Source of the DNA: Heliocidaris tuberculata
Lineage: Eukaryota; Echinodermata; Echinoidea; Camarodonta; Echinometridae
NCBI GenBank assembly: GCA_025618425.1
Contig: CM046850.1
Coordinates: 7,094,249-7,158,248 of the forward strand
Direction: 5' to 3'
DNA: 64,000 bases
Each line of letters begins with the position of its first letter. The stretch's first letter is position 1. This document shows positions 48,830-61,201 of this stretch, piece after piece. The notes under the pieces are model-generated. The model was not told the DNA's origin. It searched no databases and saw nothing but the letters and a program-made list of their open reading frames with translations. The position numbers and the translations under genes were made by a program.

Positions 48830-49060
48830 TGTTGTAATATCTTCCAATGTAGTCAGACACAGGCTCATAAACAGTAATTTTCTGGAAGTCCTTGGTTCAT
48901 CAAGGAACACCCTGTCTTTTCGTTGATGAAGTATGGTGTAAAGGAATTCCTGACCCATGTAGCTCAATCAAAGTCCTGAAAGAATTACAAATATAAAACA
49001 AATAACTCATTAAGTTGTGTTATGATGATGATGATGATGAAACATATAATTTTTAGAAAT
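48830..49060. other. 5' flank of the PTB gene
   Basis: No second coding exon was recognised on the minus strand. Holds a GAT microsatellite at 49022-49040. Confidence 0.4.
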
Positions 49061-49438
49061 GAAAGTGAGAGAATAATGGTTACCTAGCTTTAACCATAGT
49101 TTCCCAGAACTGCCCTACCTTTTGAAATTTTTGCAAAGGTTAAAAAATGTCTCCGCCGGGAATCGAAACCGGGTTACTGGCTTCCCACCTGCCCCCGACA
49201 AAGGAATTAATTAATGAGGTTGAAAATTGTGTCAATCCGTCGGACAAACGAATCTGGTGTCGCCGAAACCCTGGTCCGTCTCCATGGTCTAGTGTTTAAT
49301 GCATTGGCGTTCTAAGCCAGTGACCCGGGTTCGATTTCCGGCGGAGACAGCTTTTCAACCTTTGCAAAAAAATTCAAAAAGGGAGGACAGCTCTGGGGAA
49401 CTTTGGTTTAAGCTATACAACCATTGTTCTCTCACTTT
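49061..49438. mobile_element. Fold-back with tRNA-like sequence in its arms
   Basis: Left arm 49061-49183 and right arm 49314-49438 are inverted copies of each other: GTGAGAGAATAATGGTT, CAGAACTGCCCTACCTTTT, TTTGCAAAGGTT and TGTCTCCGCCGGGAATCGAA occur on the left, with close inverted matches on the right. The inner ends of both arms are the T-arm and acceptor half of a tRNA; only the right arm continues into a whole tRNA-like sequence (49278-49349). The middle, 49184-49277, is single copy. Confidence 0.8.
49278..49349 (+). tRNA. tRNA-Arg(TCT)-like sequence in a fold-back element
   Basis: 72 bases from GTCTCCATGG to GGAGACA. The acceptor pairs GTCTCC with GGAGAC. The D-arm region contains TGGTCTAGTG (pol III A box), the anticodon stem is TTGGC/GCCAG with loop GTTCTAA, and the T-arm is CCGGG-TTCGATT-TCCGG (B box). 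The anticodon would be TCT (arginine). Odd points: G at position 32, an A-C pair at the base of the acceptor stem, and a G-T pair in the T-stem. Its setting in an inverted repeat suggests a tRNA-derived mobile sequence; a working gene is not excluded. Confidence 0.5.
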
Positions 49439-50871
49439 TTCATAACTGTATTTATTTCCACAAGGGTTGCCAAAGCTGCTGTATACGTTATTTCTTTACA
49501 CTTGTATAAAAATACAAAGAAAAAATCATGCACGTCCTTTGCGTTCAGCACTTTTATACACTGAGTGGTATGCGCTGTAAAAATACATACCCAAAATGAA
49601 ATATCCGAATAATAATATTATCGTGTAAATATTCGCCCGTTTCCCTTTTGGTCAGTTCCCCTAAGTTATTCCCAACAGTCCTTTACTATGGATATGTTGT
49701 TCCTTTTCCATAGGATAAATGTATGTGGCATTTAATACATTCCATAAAATACATACTCCTTTGTACAGAATACTGATTCAATGATTGTGAGTGTGTGTGT
49801 GTGTGGGGGGGGGGGGGGTCCATGGTTATTAGTCATGTAGGACGCCAAATATGTCATTGCATGTATTCAAAACTTACTGCAGCTTTTCACTCTCAGCATT
49901 CAAGGGCATGTTTACGGCGTAGTAGCGTGTATTATCCGACCAATGTGACGCTAATGACATTACCTCCTCTTTATACCTGACAGATGGCAAGCAGTTATGG
50001 TCTATGTCACAAGCACCAGTGCCGAAGGTGGAATGCTGGATTGCAAAAGAAGGCAGTTGAGCACTTACCCTTTCTTTAAATTTGAGGGTTAGTGTAGGAT
50101 ACATAGTGGTTTAGATCGGTTGCAAAGTTTATCATTGTATGTATTCAAACCCTACTTATCGAGGGGTTGGTATTTATTTAACAATGAATGGTAATTTGAC
50201 AAAACATAAATAAAGCAGTAAAGGTCCTTGCCAAATTCGAGATCAGGTTGGGCGGTTGGTTTGGCATCCCCCTCCAGTAGAAGAGGGCTGCAAATATCCT
50301 GATATAATTTGGTTTAATTTATGCACTTTTGTCCCCTCCTTGTCTTACACATGTAAGTCCAGCATTATTACGGAAGACGTGCACATACATGTACCAGTTG
50401 CGGATAGGGGGGGGGGGGGGGGGGGGGGGGGGAGAGAGAGAGACTTTATTAAATGAACATTGAATACGAAAGAAGAATGTCATTCTTGTACTGTGTCGCG
50501 GTAGGAATTTCAGCCCCTTGAGGCATTTGAAAAAAGAGTGAAAAAAGAGTGATACCGATTTTTTTTTTTTTTTTTTTTTGCTTGTTTTTTTTTTTTTTTT
50601 TTTTTTTGTCTTTTTTTTTTGGGGGGGGGGGCTGTATACTTGTCTGAGATTTGTAACTTCCCTAAAAAAAAAAAAAACAAACAAACAAACAAAAAACACA
50701 GCCGGGGTTGGCATAATTCAATCCCAATAATCAAATCCCTTATAATCATAAGTAAAAATCAAATTTAATTAAAAAACAAGAAAACAAAACAAGGAAAAAC
50801 ATAATGTCATTTCAAAAACACGCCTGCAATATAGCAGAATATTCTTTATCACACATACTACTTTTACTGCC

Positions 50872-50912
<41 letters not shown>

Positions 50913-52558
50913 TAATAATGATAATGACAATGATAATAATACTTTTATTATTAGTAGTAGTATTAGTTATATTATTATTATTATTATAATCATAATTATC
51001 ATTATTATTATTATCATTCTTATCATTATCAATTATTATTATTGTTATTGATATTAATATTGGTAATGATGATTCATTTAATAACAGCAGTGTTGGTATC
51101 GAATCATTTCCCAAAGACAACGGAGAAACGGCCGGGTAAAAGAAAAACCTGTTTTGTACCATAAATCATTAATCGCATGGAGCATCGATCTTGCGCCACA
51201 ATCACACACTCATTATACTCGCGCATTATTAAGGGATAATCATAGGGGCACTGCTTTTTCACCTGCCTAGCGATTATGGGCTCCATAAATGAATTAGGTA
51301 GTAAATGGGCATTATAAATCCCCAATAAAGATCGCGCAAGACGGCATAATCATCTCCTAGAGGCCTTACCAGTTCCTAAAGTATATGCTGATGAGAATTT
51401 CTCCTGAGATACATTTCCAAACACACATATTGTTATCCTCGAATAAAATAAGAATTAAGATTGCCAAACAGAAACTTAACTTAGGGTGGCTTCAGGATTA
51501 TGTGAAAGGGGTAGGGGCGAAATTCCCCCTCCCCGACAGGAACCCCAACTGCCCTCTCCATACTCTCTCCAGGGAAATGTAACTAATTAGAGTTACATTT
51601 CCTTGCTCTCTCAGTTGAGAGGGGAGAAAAGAAAGGAAAAATCCCGACATTTTCTTCCCCAGGAATCATTTATCCCGCGGGAATCCCCTCCGGCTTCCCA
51701 GGGTTCAAAAGAAATGGGGCTGGCGGTTTATTTTATACCTAAAATGACTACTCTTTCCAATAAGGGATGGGGGCAGCCCTTTTTCGCGCTCCTTGATCCG
51801 TCTTTGATAGTGGTCACCACATCGAGAGAAGTATAGCATGGCATCTTACAAACAACGATTGTGGTGGATGTAGATGTCAGGTGCGTGCATCCACCGATAC
51901 AGGTTTATACATTTATTTTCTTCACCTTCTAGCTCCTACTTAAACCTTCGTTATCCCCCCCCCCCCCTCCCTCTCTCCCTCTCTCTCTCTCTTCATTATC
52001 ACTCTCTATCTTTTTTATCATGAGCCTGTACAGCTCATATATTTGAGTACAAGGTAACCCTCGTTAATTTGCACGTCTTGAGTGATGCACCTGATGTTGG
52101 ACCATGTGCCTGCAGGACATGCCAAACCTAACAGAGAAAATGAGGGGGGGGGGATAATTTTGTCTCCTGCTAAATATCTACCAGCCGCAACTCGCAAAGC
52201 TTTGAAAAATTGAAGAAACATTCGGTGATAATTTGAAAGAATGACAAGATGAAAGCAATGAGAGAAAATAATAAATCTTCATCATGTCTCCTGCGACCAG
52301 TCCGAAAGTCTTGACTTTAGACGCGATCATGAGAGGTAACTTTCGCTAATGAGTAAGGACATTTCATACAATTTTTTTTTTTTTAATGAACATTTTGTAT
52401 GAAATATTTTGTACGAATGTAAAGACGAATAAAGAGCAGCTCGCAAATGACCTCAATATAGTTGCCTAACAGTGTAGTGATTTTCAAAAACTTTAAAAGA
52501 TGTAAATTTCTTAATCTTCAATGGATATGTTATAAACGTTCACCAGCCCGTTTCTCTC

Positions 52559-52592
<34 letters not shown>

Positions 52593-52950
52593 TTCTCACT
52601 TTCTCCCTTTTCTCTGCTTTTATGGAAACGGACTTGATATCAGGCTTGACTAACCCTTTAAAGGGTACGAAGCGTTTTCCCAAATGACTAGACCCAGATA
52701 CAAAGAATGACAAGAAGAGAAGACAGGAGGAGTTCTCGATGCTCTTAGGGTATTTGAGCTCCTTAGTAAATGAAAATTCCCCCATTTGCAAAGAGTGGAG
52801 ACGCTATTCGGCTTAGTAATGAGTCTTAAACCCTGGATTACATGGACAAATGGTTTAAAAAATGCTTTATTGCTTCAGGCATCTGACATTTCAAATTGAA
52901 GCAGTGTGCATTACATGTATGAATATGGATTCGCACCCACTTGTTCAGAC

Positions 52951-52987
<37 letters not shown>

Positions 52988-53243
52988 TTCAATAGAATAT
53001 CGTCCATGTGCCAAAGCTTTTCAAAATCACATTAATAATTACATTTCCCTTTTGCTTCCTTGATTGAATTCTTCAAAATCTCTCCGCAAACATGCGATTT
53101 TTTTGTGGCCGAGATTCCCCATATTTACTAAACGATACCCCTGACCAAGAAAGGTCTATAGTCTAATATGCATTATATATATCAGTACATGATGGAAGAT
53201 GTCTTTATATCTCTCCCCTTTCTCCCTTAACCCCTCTCCTTCC

Positions 53244-53282
<39 letters not shown>

Positions 53283-54300
53283 GTTTGCACTCCCTCCACC
53301 CCTCTTCCCTCCCTCTCTCTCTCTCTCTCTCTCGCAGTCCCCCACTTGCAATCGATCTCTTTATCTCTTCGTCCTATATCTCTTTCGTTTCAGTAAAGTC
53401 TAACATCTTTAACGTTGCCATCATAATTATTTTCATAACTATTTCACTAATTCTCAACAACGTCTATTTCCCTTACCATTCCATTTCCGCAGGATTATAA
53501 TTGTTTCATTTGATATGAATTATTTGCGTAACGATTAGAGAAACAAAATCGCTATGGATTGTTGAATGGAAAACATCGTTTTACTAAACATGCTAAAGGC
53601 AATGGGAAAAAAGCACCTGTTTTGTCCATGTCATAGAACAAATTACAGAGAGATAGAGAGAGAGGGGGCGGAGAGATGGAAAGAGAGGGTGCAGAGAAGG
53701 GAGAGAAAGGATGGATGGGAGAAAGGGATAGAGAGAGAGAGAGGAGAAAGAGCGGGAGGGAGAAGAGAAAGAGTGTATACAACTAAAAGCCGGTTACCTA
53801 TAGCTTAGAATTAAATGGATGTCCTTGCGTGTTCAACCAATTTACAAATGCGTATTCCATTACTCTTAAAAGCAATGCTCCATCCACAATGGTTATATCA
53901 GGGAAATTTCCCTTGTTATATTATCAGAAGAACGCCACAGTGTATAACATAATTTGCATATATATACAAACTGCACGTATATGTGACTAAATTGATGGGT
54001 TGATAATTTCTAGCAAAGTGCATGCCGGCGGGGCACTGTTTAATCAAGGGCAAAGGAGAGGAGACGTTTAATACGAAGCTATCGAGTATTGTAGAAAGAT
54101 TAATGTGCCGTTATAAACATCCAAGTTCAACCAAGCGCAGATCGAGGATTTTGCAACAGAGGGGGCACGATTAAAACAAAACAAAAACAACACTATTCAT
54201 TGTAAGTGTCCTACGAGTTGGCCTTTTGTCTTTTAAATTTTTAGATTTTTAATGTATTCATGTAGCATTCATTTATTATCAGTCAGCAGAGGCTAATTTT
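49439..54300. other. Long gene-free stretch with low-complexity runs
   Basis: No exon was recognised. It holds a GT/G run at 49787-49818, a G run of about 26 at 50407-50432 with T- and G-rich DNA up to 50630, an AAT/ATT microsatellite at 50873-51060, CT blocks at 51960-51990 and 52558-52600, a C run of about 33 at 52951-52984, a CT-rich block at 53200-53335 and a GA-rich block at 53640-53770. Open frames here follow these runs. Confidence 0.6.
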
Positions 54301-54352
54301 CTGTGTATTTTTATATATCATGGACCAATAAAATGAATTGAATTGAATTGTT
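54230..54352 (+). repeat. 3' end of a probable non-LTR retroposon
   Basis: AT-rich DNA ends with ACCAATAAAATGAATTGAATTGAATTG-type repeats: AATAAA followed by GAATT units. It resembles the tails at 836-885 and about 3178-3200. Confidence 0.4.
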
Positions 54353-54427
54353 TGTTGTTATGTACGTGAGGTAAGCCAACTGGGTTTCAAGAGGGGGTTG
54401 TGCCCCACCCCCACAGACTGTCTACCT

Positions 54428-54562
54428 GGGCCATGTTTCATAAAACTTGTCATCAATGACAAGTTGCAATAACTGTTACAAGCTCTGAAATCATTGCATC
54501 TGATTGGCTGAGAGCAAATTTATCGGTAAAAATTACCGACGAGACACTTGATGAAACGCCCC
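54428..54562. mobile_element. Short MITE with GTTTCAT ends
   Basis: GGGCCATGTTTCATAAAACT at the left faces CACTTGATGAAACGCCCC at the right, followed by a C run. About 135 bp, no reading frame. Confidence 0.5.
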
Positions 54563-55578
54563 CCCCCCCCCAGGAGCGTCAATCGACATATTTGTCATTA
54601 TAGTAAATCCACATCAATTACCACAGTCTCTTTTTAGTATTCTATATTAAACAAACTTAGACATGCATGCATTTATTAATACAATTCAAAGACCATATTT
54701 TGTATCCACATTCCATTATCCTTTGTAACTTTGTATAAAATAGAACTTCGCATTACCATGATAACTAATCCAAAGGAAAAAGCCCACCCTGCAGCATTGG
54801 TATATCAATCAGAAGTATGAATAAAATGTCAGAAACCGACTGAGCGTGATGAACTGAAGAAACTGGTATTCATTAAAGTCACATCATGTTCTGCCTGTTA
54901 TCGTAATGACTTGACAACTGAAAAGAATGGTTTCAAGGCATTATTTATTTTTATCCCAGTATTTTTTTTTCACAGATTTCAAAGCGTTCAGATGATAATG
55001 CACAGAGTAAGATACATCGAAATACATAAATTCAAAAAACATGGTACTTTGATAAATGGAAGAAGGCGTAAGATTCGGTTAAACTAGAAGCTTAGAAGCT
55101 TGTCACTTGTGTTGGGTACGCAATATTTACATATATATGATAATTATGAGAAGATGTTGAAAAGCGAAGGGGAGAGGGGGACAAAGATCATCATACATAT
55201 TTTTGGTTGGCTATTTCTGTATATACAAAAGGCATAAGAAACCAAAATTAATCGCAGTCAAACACATTACATCGTGTATATGTATTGCATTTCCTTATAC
55301 TTCGGTCTTACCGTAGACCGACCGAAAAGAGAAAAAAATAAATATTGGCATTCGGAGTATAATGTCACTTCCGTCTGCTGCCGGTCTGATGTATGCGCTG
55401 TCCGTGTGGTTTGGGTTTTTATTCTCTGCGTCACATGTATTCCGCATGAATATTCATGAGTACTTCAATTTGTCAATATGTCGTCCAGTCTACCTCGTGG
55501 TGATGCTGGAGAGCTACATGTGTAGACCTACTTGTGAACTGAAGAGATTCTTCTAGGATTCGACTTGTTATCGACTTA
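54563..55578. other. No gene seen
   Basis: AT-rich DNA without recognisable exon or clear repeat. Confidence 0.5.
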
Positions 55579-56075
55579 GACCCCTTTCACACTCCCTGTT
55601 AGACCGCTCCAAGTTAGACCGCTCTAGAGAAACGGTTCTTGAAGAACGGTTTCATTGCTTTCACACTCCGCGCATTTTTTATGTCTCAAATCGCTCAACG
55701 AGTCAAAGTGATCTTGTTGCTAAGGCAGCTCAGGTCAGCGGGTCAATTTTTTCGCGCGGAATTCAAACTGTATACCATAGCTGTATACTGCCTGCCTGAT
55801 GCATTTCTCGCGCAACACACACACACACACACACACACACACCCGCACACTCACTTCCGTTTGAAGTACGCTTTAGGATCGCTTTCGCTTTCACACTGCC
55901 CGTTAGAGCGGTCTAACTAAGAACCGTTCCTCAAGACCACCTCCCGAGGTGGTCTTCTGGGGCGCTCCAGAAGAACGCTTCCTGGACCACTTTAGCATTC
56001 ACACTCACCTCAGAACCGCTCCTGAGGAACGGGTCTTAGTTAGACAGCTCTAACGAAGTGAGTGTGAAAGGGGTC
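55579..56075. mobile_element. 497-bp MITE with GACCCCTTTCACACTC ends and internal repeats
   Basis: GACCCCTTTCACACTC on the left faces GAGTGTGAAAGGGGTC on the right, flanked by TA on both sides. Variants of GTTAGACCGCTC and AGAACCGTTC recur directly and inverted inside both ends. A CA microsatellite lies at about 55817-55842. TA flanks and such ends fit a Harbinger/ISL2EU-type element, but TTA/TAA cannot be told from TA. No transposase. Confidence 0.7.
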
Positions 56076-56079
56076 TAAA

Positions 56080-57179
56080 TCAATCGCCCTTACCCTCTCT
56101 TTTTATCCCCACCTCTCTCTCCCCCCTCTTTCTCTTTTTTCTTTCTATCTCTCTCCCTCCCTCTCTCTCTCTTCACGTATAGTTTTCAACCCCTGATTCG
56201 TCCCCCTCCCCCTGTCATTGTCTCTGTCTTTCTCCGTCACAGGCTCCTTCTCTCTTCCTTATTTACTTCCCATCTCTCCCTATATCTCTCTATCTCGGTC
56301 GCTTTCCCTCTCTTATGTTATTTACGTGAAGAGAGAGAGGGAGAGAGAGAGATTTGCAACAAAAAAAAACCCCAAGGAGTTATAACTCCTTGGTTTACCT
56401 AGTCAATGACACCTCATCTGTATGATGCTTTTTCATTCCCACTTACTTCATCTTGTTATACTAAAGTATAGCGCTTCTTCGTCGAATAATGATAGCTTCT
56501 TGTACAGCACTAAGGTCAGACGTGTCGTAACGCTCATGACGAAAGAGTTGCGATTAAACGTAAGTCCTGAATGCACAAGTGAAAGAACCACTACAGCACG
56601 ACACCTCCATTATGGAGTTGAGATGGGTAGCCCCTCAAAAGTGTATATTCTCTCTCTCTCTCTCTCTCTCTCTCCCTCCCTCTCTCTTTCCCCTTCCATC
56701 TTTTACCTCTTTATTTACTCACTTGCCTCTCATCTATATCCTTCTTCAAACTCGCTTCACTTCATCCGGTTAGACCAATGAGGTACTATTGGTTAGACTA
56801 TAGAGTATCTCAACTGATACTTTCTCGATGATGGAATTGCGATGAGTATCGGATTATGATAGCTCGCTCTCTCTCTCTCTCTCTCTGCCTCTTCTCAAGA
56901 TATTCATAATCTCTGTAAGTGGATCCCTTCTTTAATAGTTTTCACCTCCTTCCTTCTCTCAAATCCAACCCCCCCCCCCCACTTCTGTCACTTTATCTTT
57001 CCCTCTTTGACGCTCTTATTTACTTACTCAATTGCCTCTCTTCTTGAATAGTTTCCTCACTCTCAATTTATTTCAGCTCGTCATACTAGAGTAACTCAAG
57101 TTATACTATCTAGAAGAGATGATCATGATGAGTGAATTGAGACGAGTATCAGACAGTGTCACAGGTGATATATACATAT

Positions 57180-57223
<44 letters not shown>

Positions 57224-57473
57224 CCCCGCCTCTTCTCTAGTTATTCATCATCTCTATACACGCTATAAGTCGACCTCTTCCTTTATGTCACGTAAAGTTT
57301 TCACCCCCCCCCCCTTCTGTCTCTTTCTCTTTCTTATATACCTCCTCAATTGCCTCTCATCCGTGGATAGTTTCTTCACTCTCATGGACTTCATCTCGTT
57401 ATTATCTCGCATCTCTCCTTTCTCGAATAGATGATGGAATTGAGATGAGTATCGGACACTATCTGTCAAAAGT

Positions 57474-57514
<41 letters not shown>

Positions 57515-57742
57515 CCCTCTCCTCTCCCCTTATTTTACCGATTCATTTGCCTCTCTTCTTGGGTATAACCAAATTAGGCTGGTATAACCAAATTAGGCTC
57601 TCACCATACTCACTGACTTCGTCTTGTATCTTAGAGTATCTCGTACCAATATCTCGCCAACTTCTTTTTCAAGTACTATATATGATGGAATTGAGATGAG
57701 TATCGACGATAGCATGTCACGACTATGATCTTATGACATGTA

Positions 57743-57776
<34 letters not shown>

Positions 57777-57830
57777 TCTCCCTCTTTCTTTCTCACTCTC
57801 TCCTCGTCTTCCTGTGTTAAAATCCTTTAG
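56080..57830. repeat. Tandem repeat with a unit of about 220-300 bp
   Basis: The marker GATGGAATTGAGATGAGTAT (with variants) recurs at about 56611, 56830, 57130, 57432 and 57683, spaced 219, 300, 302 and 251 bp. Each is followed by a CT microsatellite and a decayed block with CTCTTCT, TTTTCAC and CTCACT words. Units differ a good deal, so the array is old. A CA/TA run lies at 57170-57222 inside one unit. Confidence 0.65.
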
Positions 57831-58311
57831 AATGTACAGTTAATTTATTGCAGCCTACTCACTCTTCATGACTCTCCAAAACACGATCGCGAATTTTTTT
57901 TTTTTAATCAACCTAAGACAATTTCAACAGCCTCGTGCGTCACCTATTGAAATGTGTGAGCATTACAATGACAAAATACCCAATCAAAACCAGATTTCTA
58001 AGGCAATAAAATAAGGTCTTGAAACTGCCCTATAGAGTTGATTTCCTGTAAGTCTTGTCGATCATGTTCCAAGTATCACCCTGAAAAAGAAAAATGATTT
58101 TGTCTACTGGCAACCTATAGCAGCAACTCTATCTACGGGAATGGATTTCTCGTTACCATGGTGACCTCTGGCTGCAATGTCAAAGTCAGCATCATGGCTA
58201 TAAATAATGTCAGATAGCGTCTCTTGTCAACATCTCACATTGATGCCGTCGCATGTATTGGTCTTATGTGTATATCTGTCTCAATGTCTCAACCCCCGAC
58301 AGTTTGACATG

Positions 58312-58543
58312 AGGGCTATTCCACCGTAACGGACATTACACCATGTGACATTATGATATAAGATTCCATTTCCTCTTCAACTATTTAGTGATATACTGTG
58401 AAATTTGCTGTGCATGTCCCTGATATTCAAATGTGTCTGATTCACTTACTAAAATTATGTCTTAGGACACTTGTTTTTTATTTCAAACTGTCTTAATTAA
58501 CCAGAAAATTGTCATTGTCATGTCCGTTATGATGGAATTGCCT
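58312..58543. mobile_element. MITE with inverted ends
   Basis: AGGGCTATTCCACCGTAACG then GACATTACA on the left faces TGTCATGTCCGTTATGATGG then AATTGCCT on the right. 232 bp, no reading frame. Confidence 0.6.
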
Positions 58544-59950
58544 ATAAACAATAAAAAAAAATTATTTTATTTTTTTAATTTAAAAATCAAACTATATAGA
58601 ATTTCTATGCATTCATTTTGATTAGTTATTCGTGCACAATTGATTATGTCATGATAAAGAAATCATGTTTTATATTGCAGTTGGTACTAGAAAAAAAGTT
58701 GCAATTTGCGTTTCAGAAGGATATGCAGTGTTTACGTATGTATTTTTTTTTTTAATCTTTTATTCATGTGGAGGCGCATAACTATTCATTCATATTCATA
58801 AAATCGCAATAAAGATGACGATTTTCAATAAAGTTTCATGAATATAAATTAAGAATTAGGCGCCTGCAAAACAACAAAAAATGACAAGGCTATGTATAGA
58901 CCATGTATAGACACCGCATAGCATTATGAAACGCAAAGTGAACATTTTTTTCTTGTACAGACTGCAATAAACACGAAAAAACAATCATTTCATTATAAAA
59001 CCAAAACATACTCAACTGTTCGCATATAACCAATCAAAATGTTGATACAAAATTTCTGCATATTTTGCGTTTGAATAAACAAATTTCAATGAGAATTTCT
59101 CGAGTAATCCAAAGTCTCGGGGGAAACTTTCTTTTTTGTTGAGTACATAAGTACATAGACTCTGTATCCATGAAAAAATACTTACATAGACTTTGTAGAT
59201 TGATAAAGTGATGGAGACGCATAGCAAAACTCACCCCGTTCACGCCCGCAAACAAAATGAAAAACAAACAACCAAAGAAACTTCAACTCGAAACTGACAA
59301 AAAGGCAAATAAATCCATCCAAAATACGTTCTTGAAAGCTATGTTGACTAATCATGATAGTCATTATTAAAGAGCCAGTACGAAAAGATTGTATTCATGA
59401 AAAACATTCTGACAAATCAATCATTATTTGATTGAAGAAAGTCCATTAATATGAACGAAGACAAAACTAAATTCAGATGAAAATTTCCACGGTTTTTCAT
59501 CGTTTTTTACTACCTTGTAGGAAAATAATCCAGAATACGTAAGCCACTAACTGCACAATAAATCTTCAAGCGAAATCAATGCACTCCAGAAACGAATGAT
59601 AGACACCAAACACAAACGTAACACGAAATAAAACGAAAAGTAACCCTCCACCACAAAATGGGAGGGGCGGGGGGGGGGGGGTGTTGAGGCTTGCACAGAA
59701 ATTCATCATAAAACATAATTCAAAAGATGATTACTCACATTCATCTTCACGATGGGCAGCATGAAATTGACGAAAGTCCACTAGTTACAAGCTAGTTACA
59801 ATCAGTGTAGTAAAATCACGCAAAACCGTTATAACGGTTTAGCGTTATATTTGCTGATTGTTACGTAAGCCCCGCACAGCAAGGTCGAACGGTCCAGCGA
59901 TTTTCCTAGTCTCTTATTAGTCGTTCGCTCGCATTTGACCCAAGTGTAGT
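58544..59950. other. No gene seen
   Basis: AT-rich DNA with a G run at 59668-59682. No exon or clear element was recognised. Confidence 0.55.
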
Positions 59951-59954
59951 GCAT

Positions 59955-61200
59955 ACTGAAAAGGAAGACAGAGAGAAGACAAACAAAGAAATACATAAGG
60001 AAAAAGGAAGACAGAGAGAAGAAAAACAAAGAAATACATAAGGAAAAAGGAAGAAAGAGAGAAGAAAAACAAAGAAATACATAAGGAAAAGGAAGACAGA
60101 GAGAAGAAAAACAAAGAAATGCATAAAGAAATAAAAAGAAGATATAAAGAATAAAAACAAAGAAATACATAAGGAAAAAAGAAGATATAAAGAATGAAAA
60201 CAAAGAAATACATAAGGAAAAGGGAAGACAGAGAGAAGAAAAACAAAAGAATACATAAGAAAAAAAGAAGACAGAGAGAAGAAAAACAAAGAAATACATA
60301 AGGAAAAGGAAGACAGAGAGAAGAAAAACAAAGAAATGCATAAAGAAATAAAAAGAAGATATCAAGAATAAAAACAAAGAAATACATAAGGAAAAAAGAA
60401 GATATAAAGAATGAAAACAAAGAAATACATAAGGAAAAAAGAAGAGAGAGAAGAAAAACAAAGAAATACATAAGGAAAAAAGAAGAGAGAAGAAAAACAA
60501 AGAAATACATAAAGAAATAAAAAGAAGATATGGAGAATGAAAACAAAGAAATACATAAGGAAAAAAGGAAGACAGAGAGAAGGAAAAAAAAGAATACATA
60601 AGAAAAAAAGAAGACAGAGAAAAAAAACCCAAAGAAATACATAATGGAAAAAGAAGAGAGAAAAAACAAAGAAATACATTACAATAAAAAGAAGACAGCG
60701 AGAGGAAAAACAAAGAAATACATAAGGAAAAAAAGAAGATAGAAGAGAAACAAAGAAATACATGAAGAAATAAAAAGAAGATATGGAGAATAAAAACAAA
60801 GAAATACATAAGGAATAAAGAAGACAGAAGAAAAACAAAGAAATACATAAGGAAAAAGGAAGACAGAGAGAAGAAAAACAAAGGAATACATAAGGAAAAA
60901 AGAAGATCGAAGAAAAACAAAGAAATACATAAAGAAAAAAAAGGAAGATATGGAGAATAAAAACAAAGAAATCCATAAGGAAAAAAGAAGATGGAAGAAA
61001 AACAAAGAAATACATAATGAAAGGAAGACGGAGAGAAGAAAAACAAAGGAATACATAAGGAGAAAAGAAGAGCGAAGAAAAAAAAAAGAAATACATAAGA
61101 AAGAAGGGTAGACAGAGAGAAGAAAAACAAAGAAATACAAAAGGAAAGGAAGACGGAGAGAAGAAAAACAAAGAAATACATAAGGGAAAAAGAAGAGAGA
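59955..61200. repeat. Purine-rich minisatellite, about 43-bp unit
   Basis: The basic unit is GGAAGACAGAGAGAAG + AAAAACAAAGAAATACATAA + GGAAAAA, about 43 bp. A second form carries ATAAAAAGAAGATATAAAGA or ATATGGAG in place of GACAGAGAG and is interspersed with the first, giving a higher-order pattern. About 28 units. The plus strand is almost free of T apart from the ATACATA and GATAT words, so the minus strand stays open in all three frames for hundreds of codons (461 in one frame) of Phe/Leu/Ser-rich peptide. I treat this as a repeat, not a gene. The LTR element starts directly at its right edge. Confidence 0.9.
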
Positions 61201-61201
61201 A

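Noticed and set aside
50319..50749. Lys- and Phe-rich minus-strand frames
   Set aside because: They run through poly-T and poly-G tracts.
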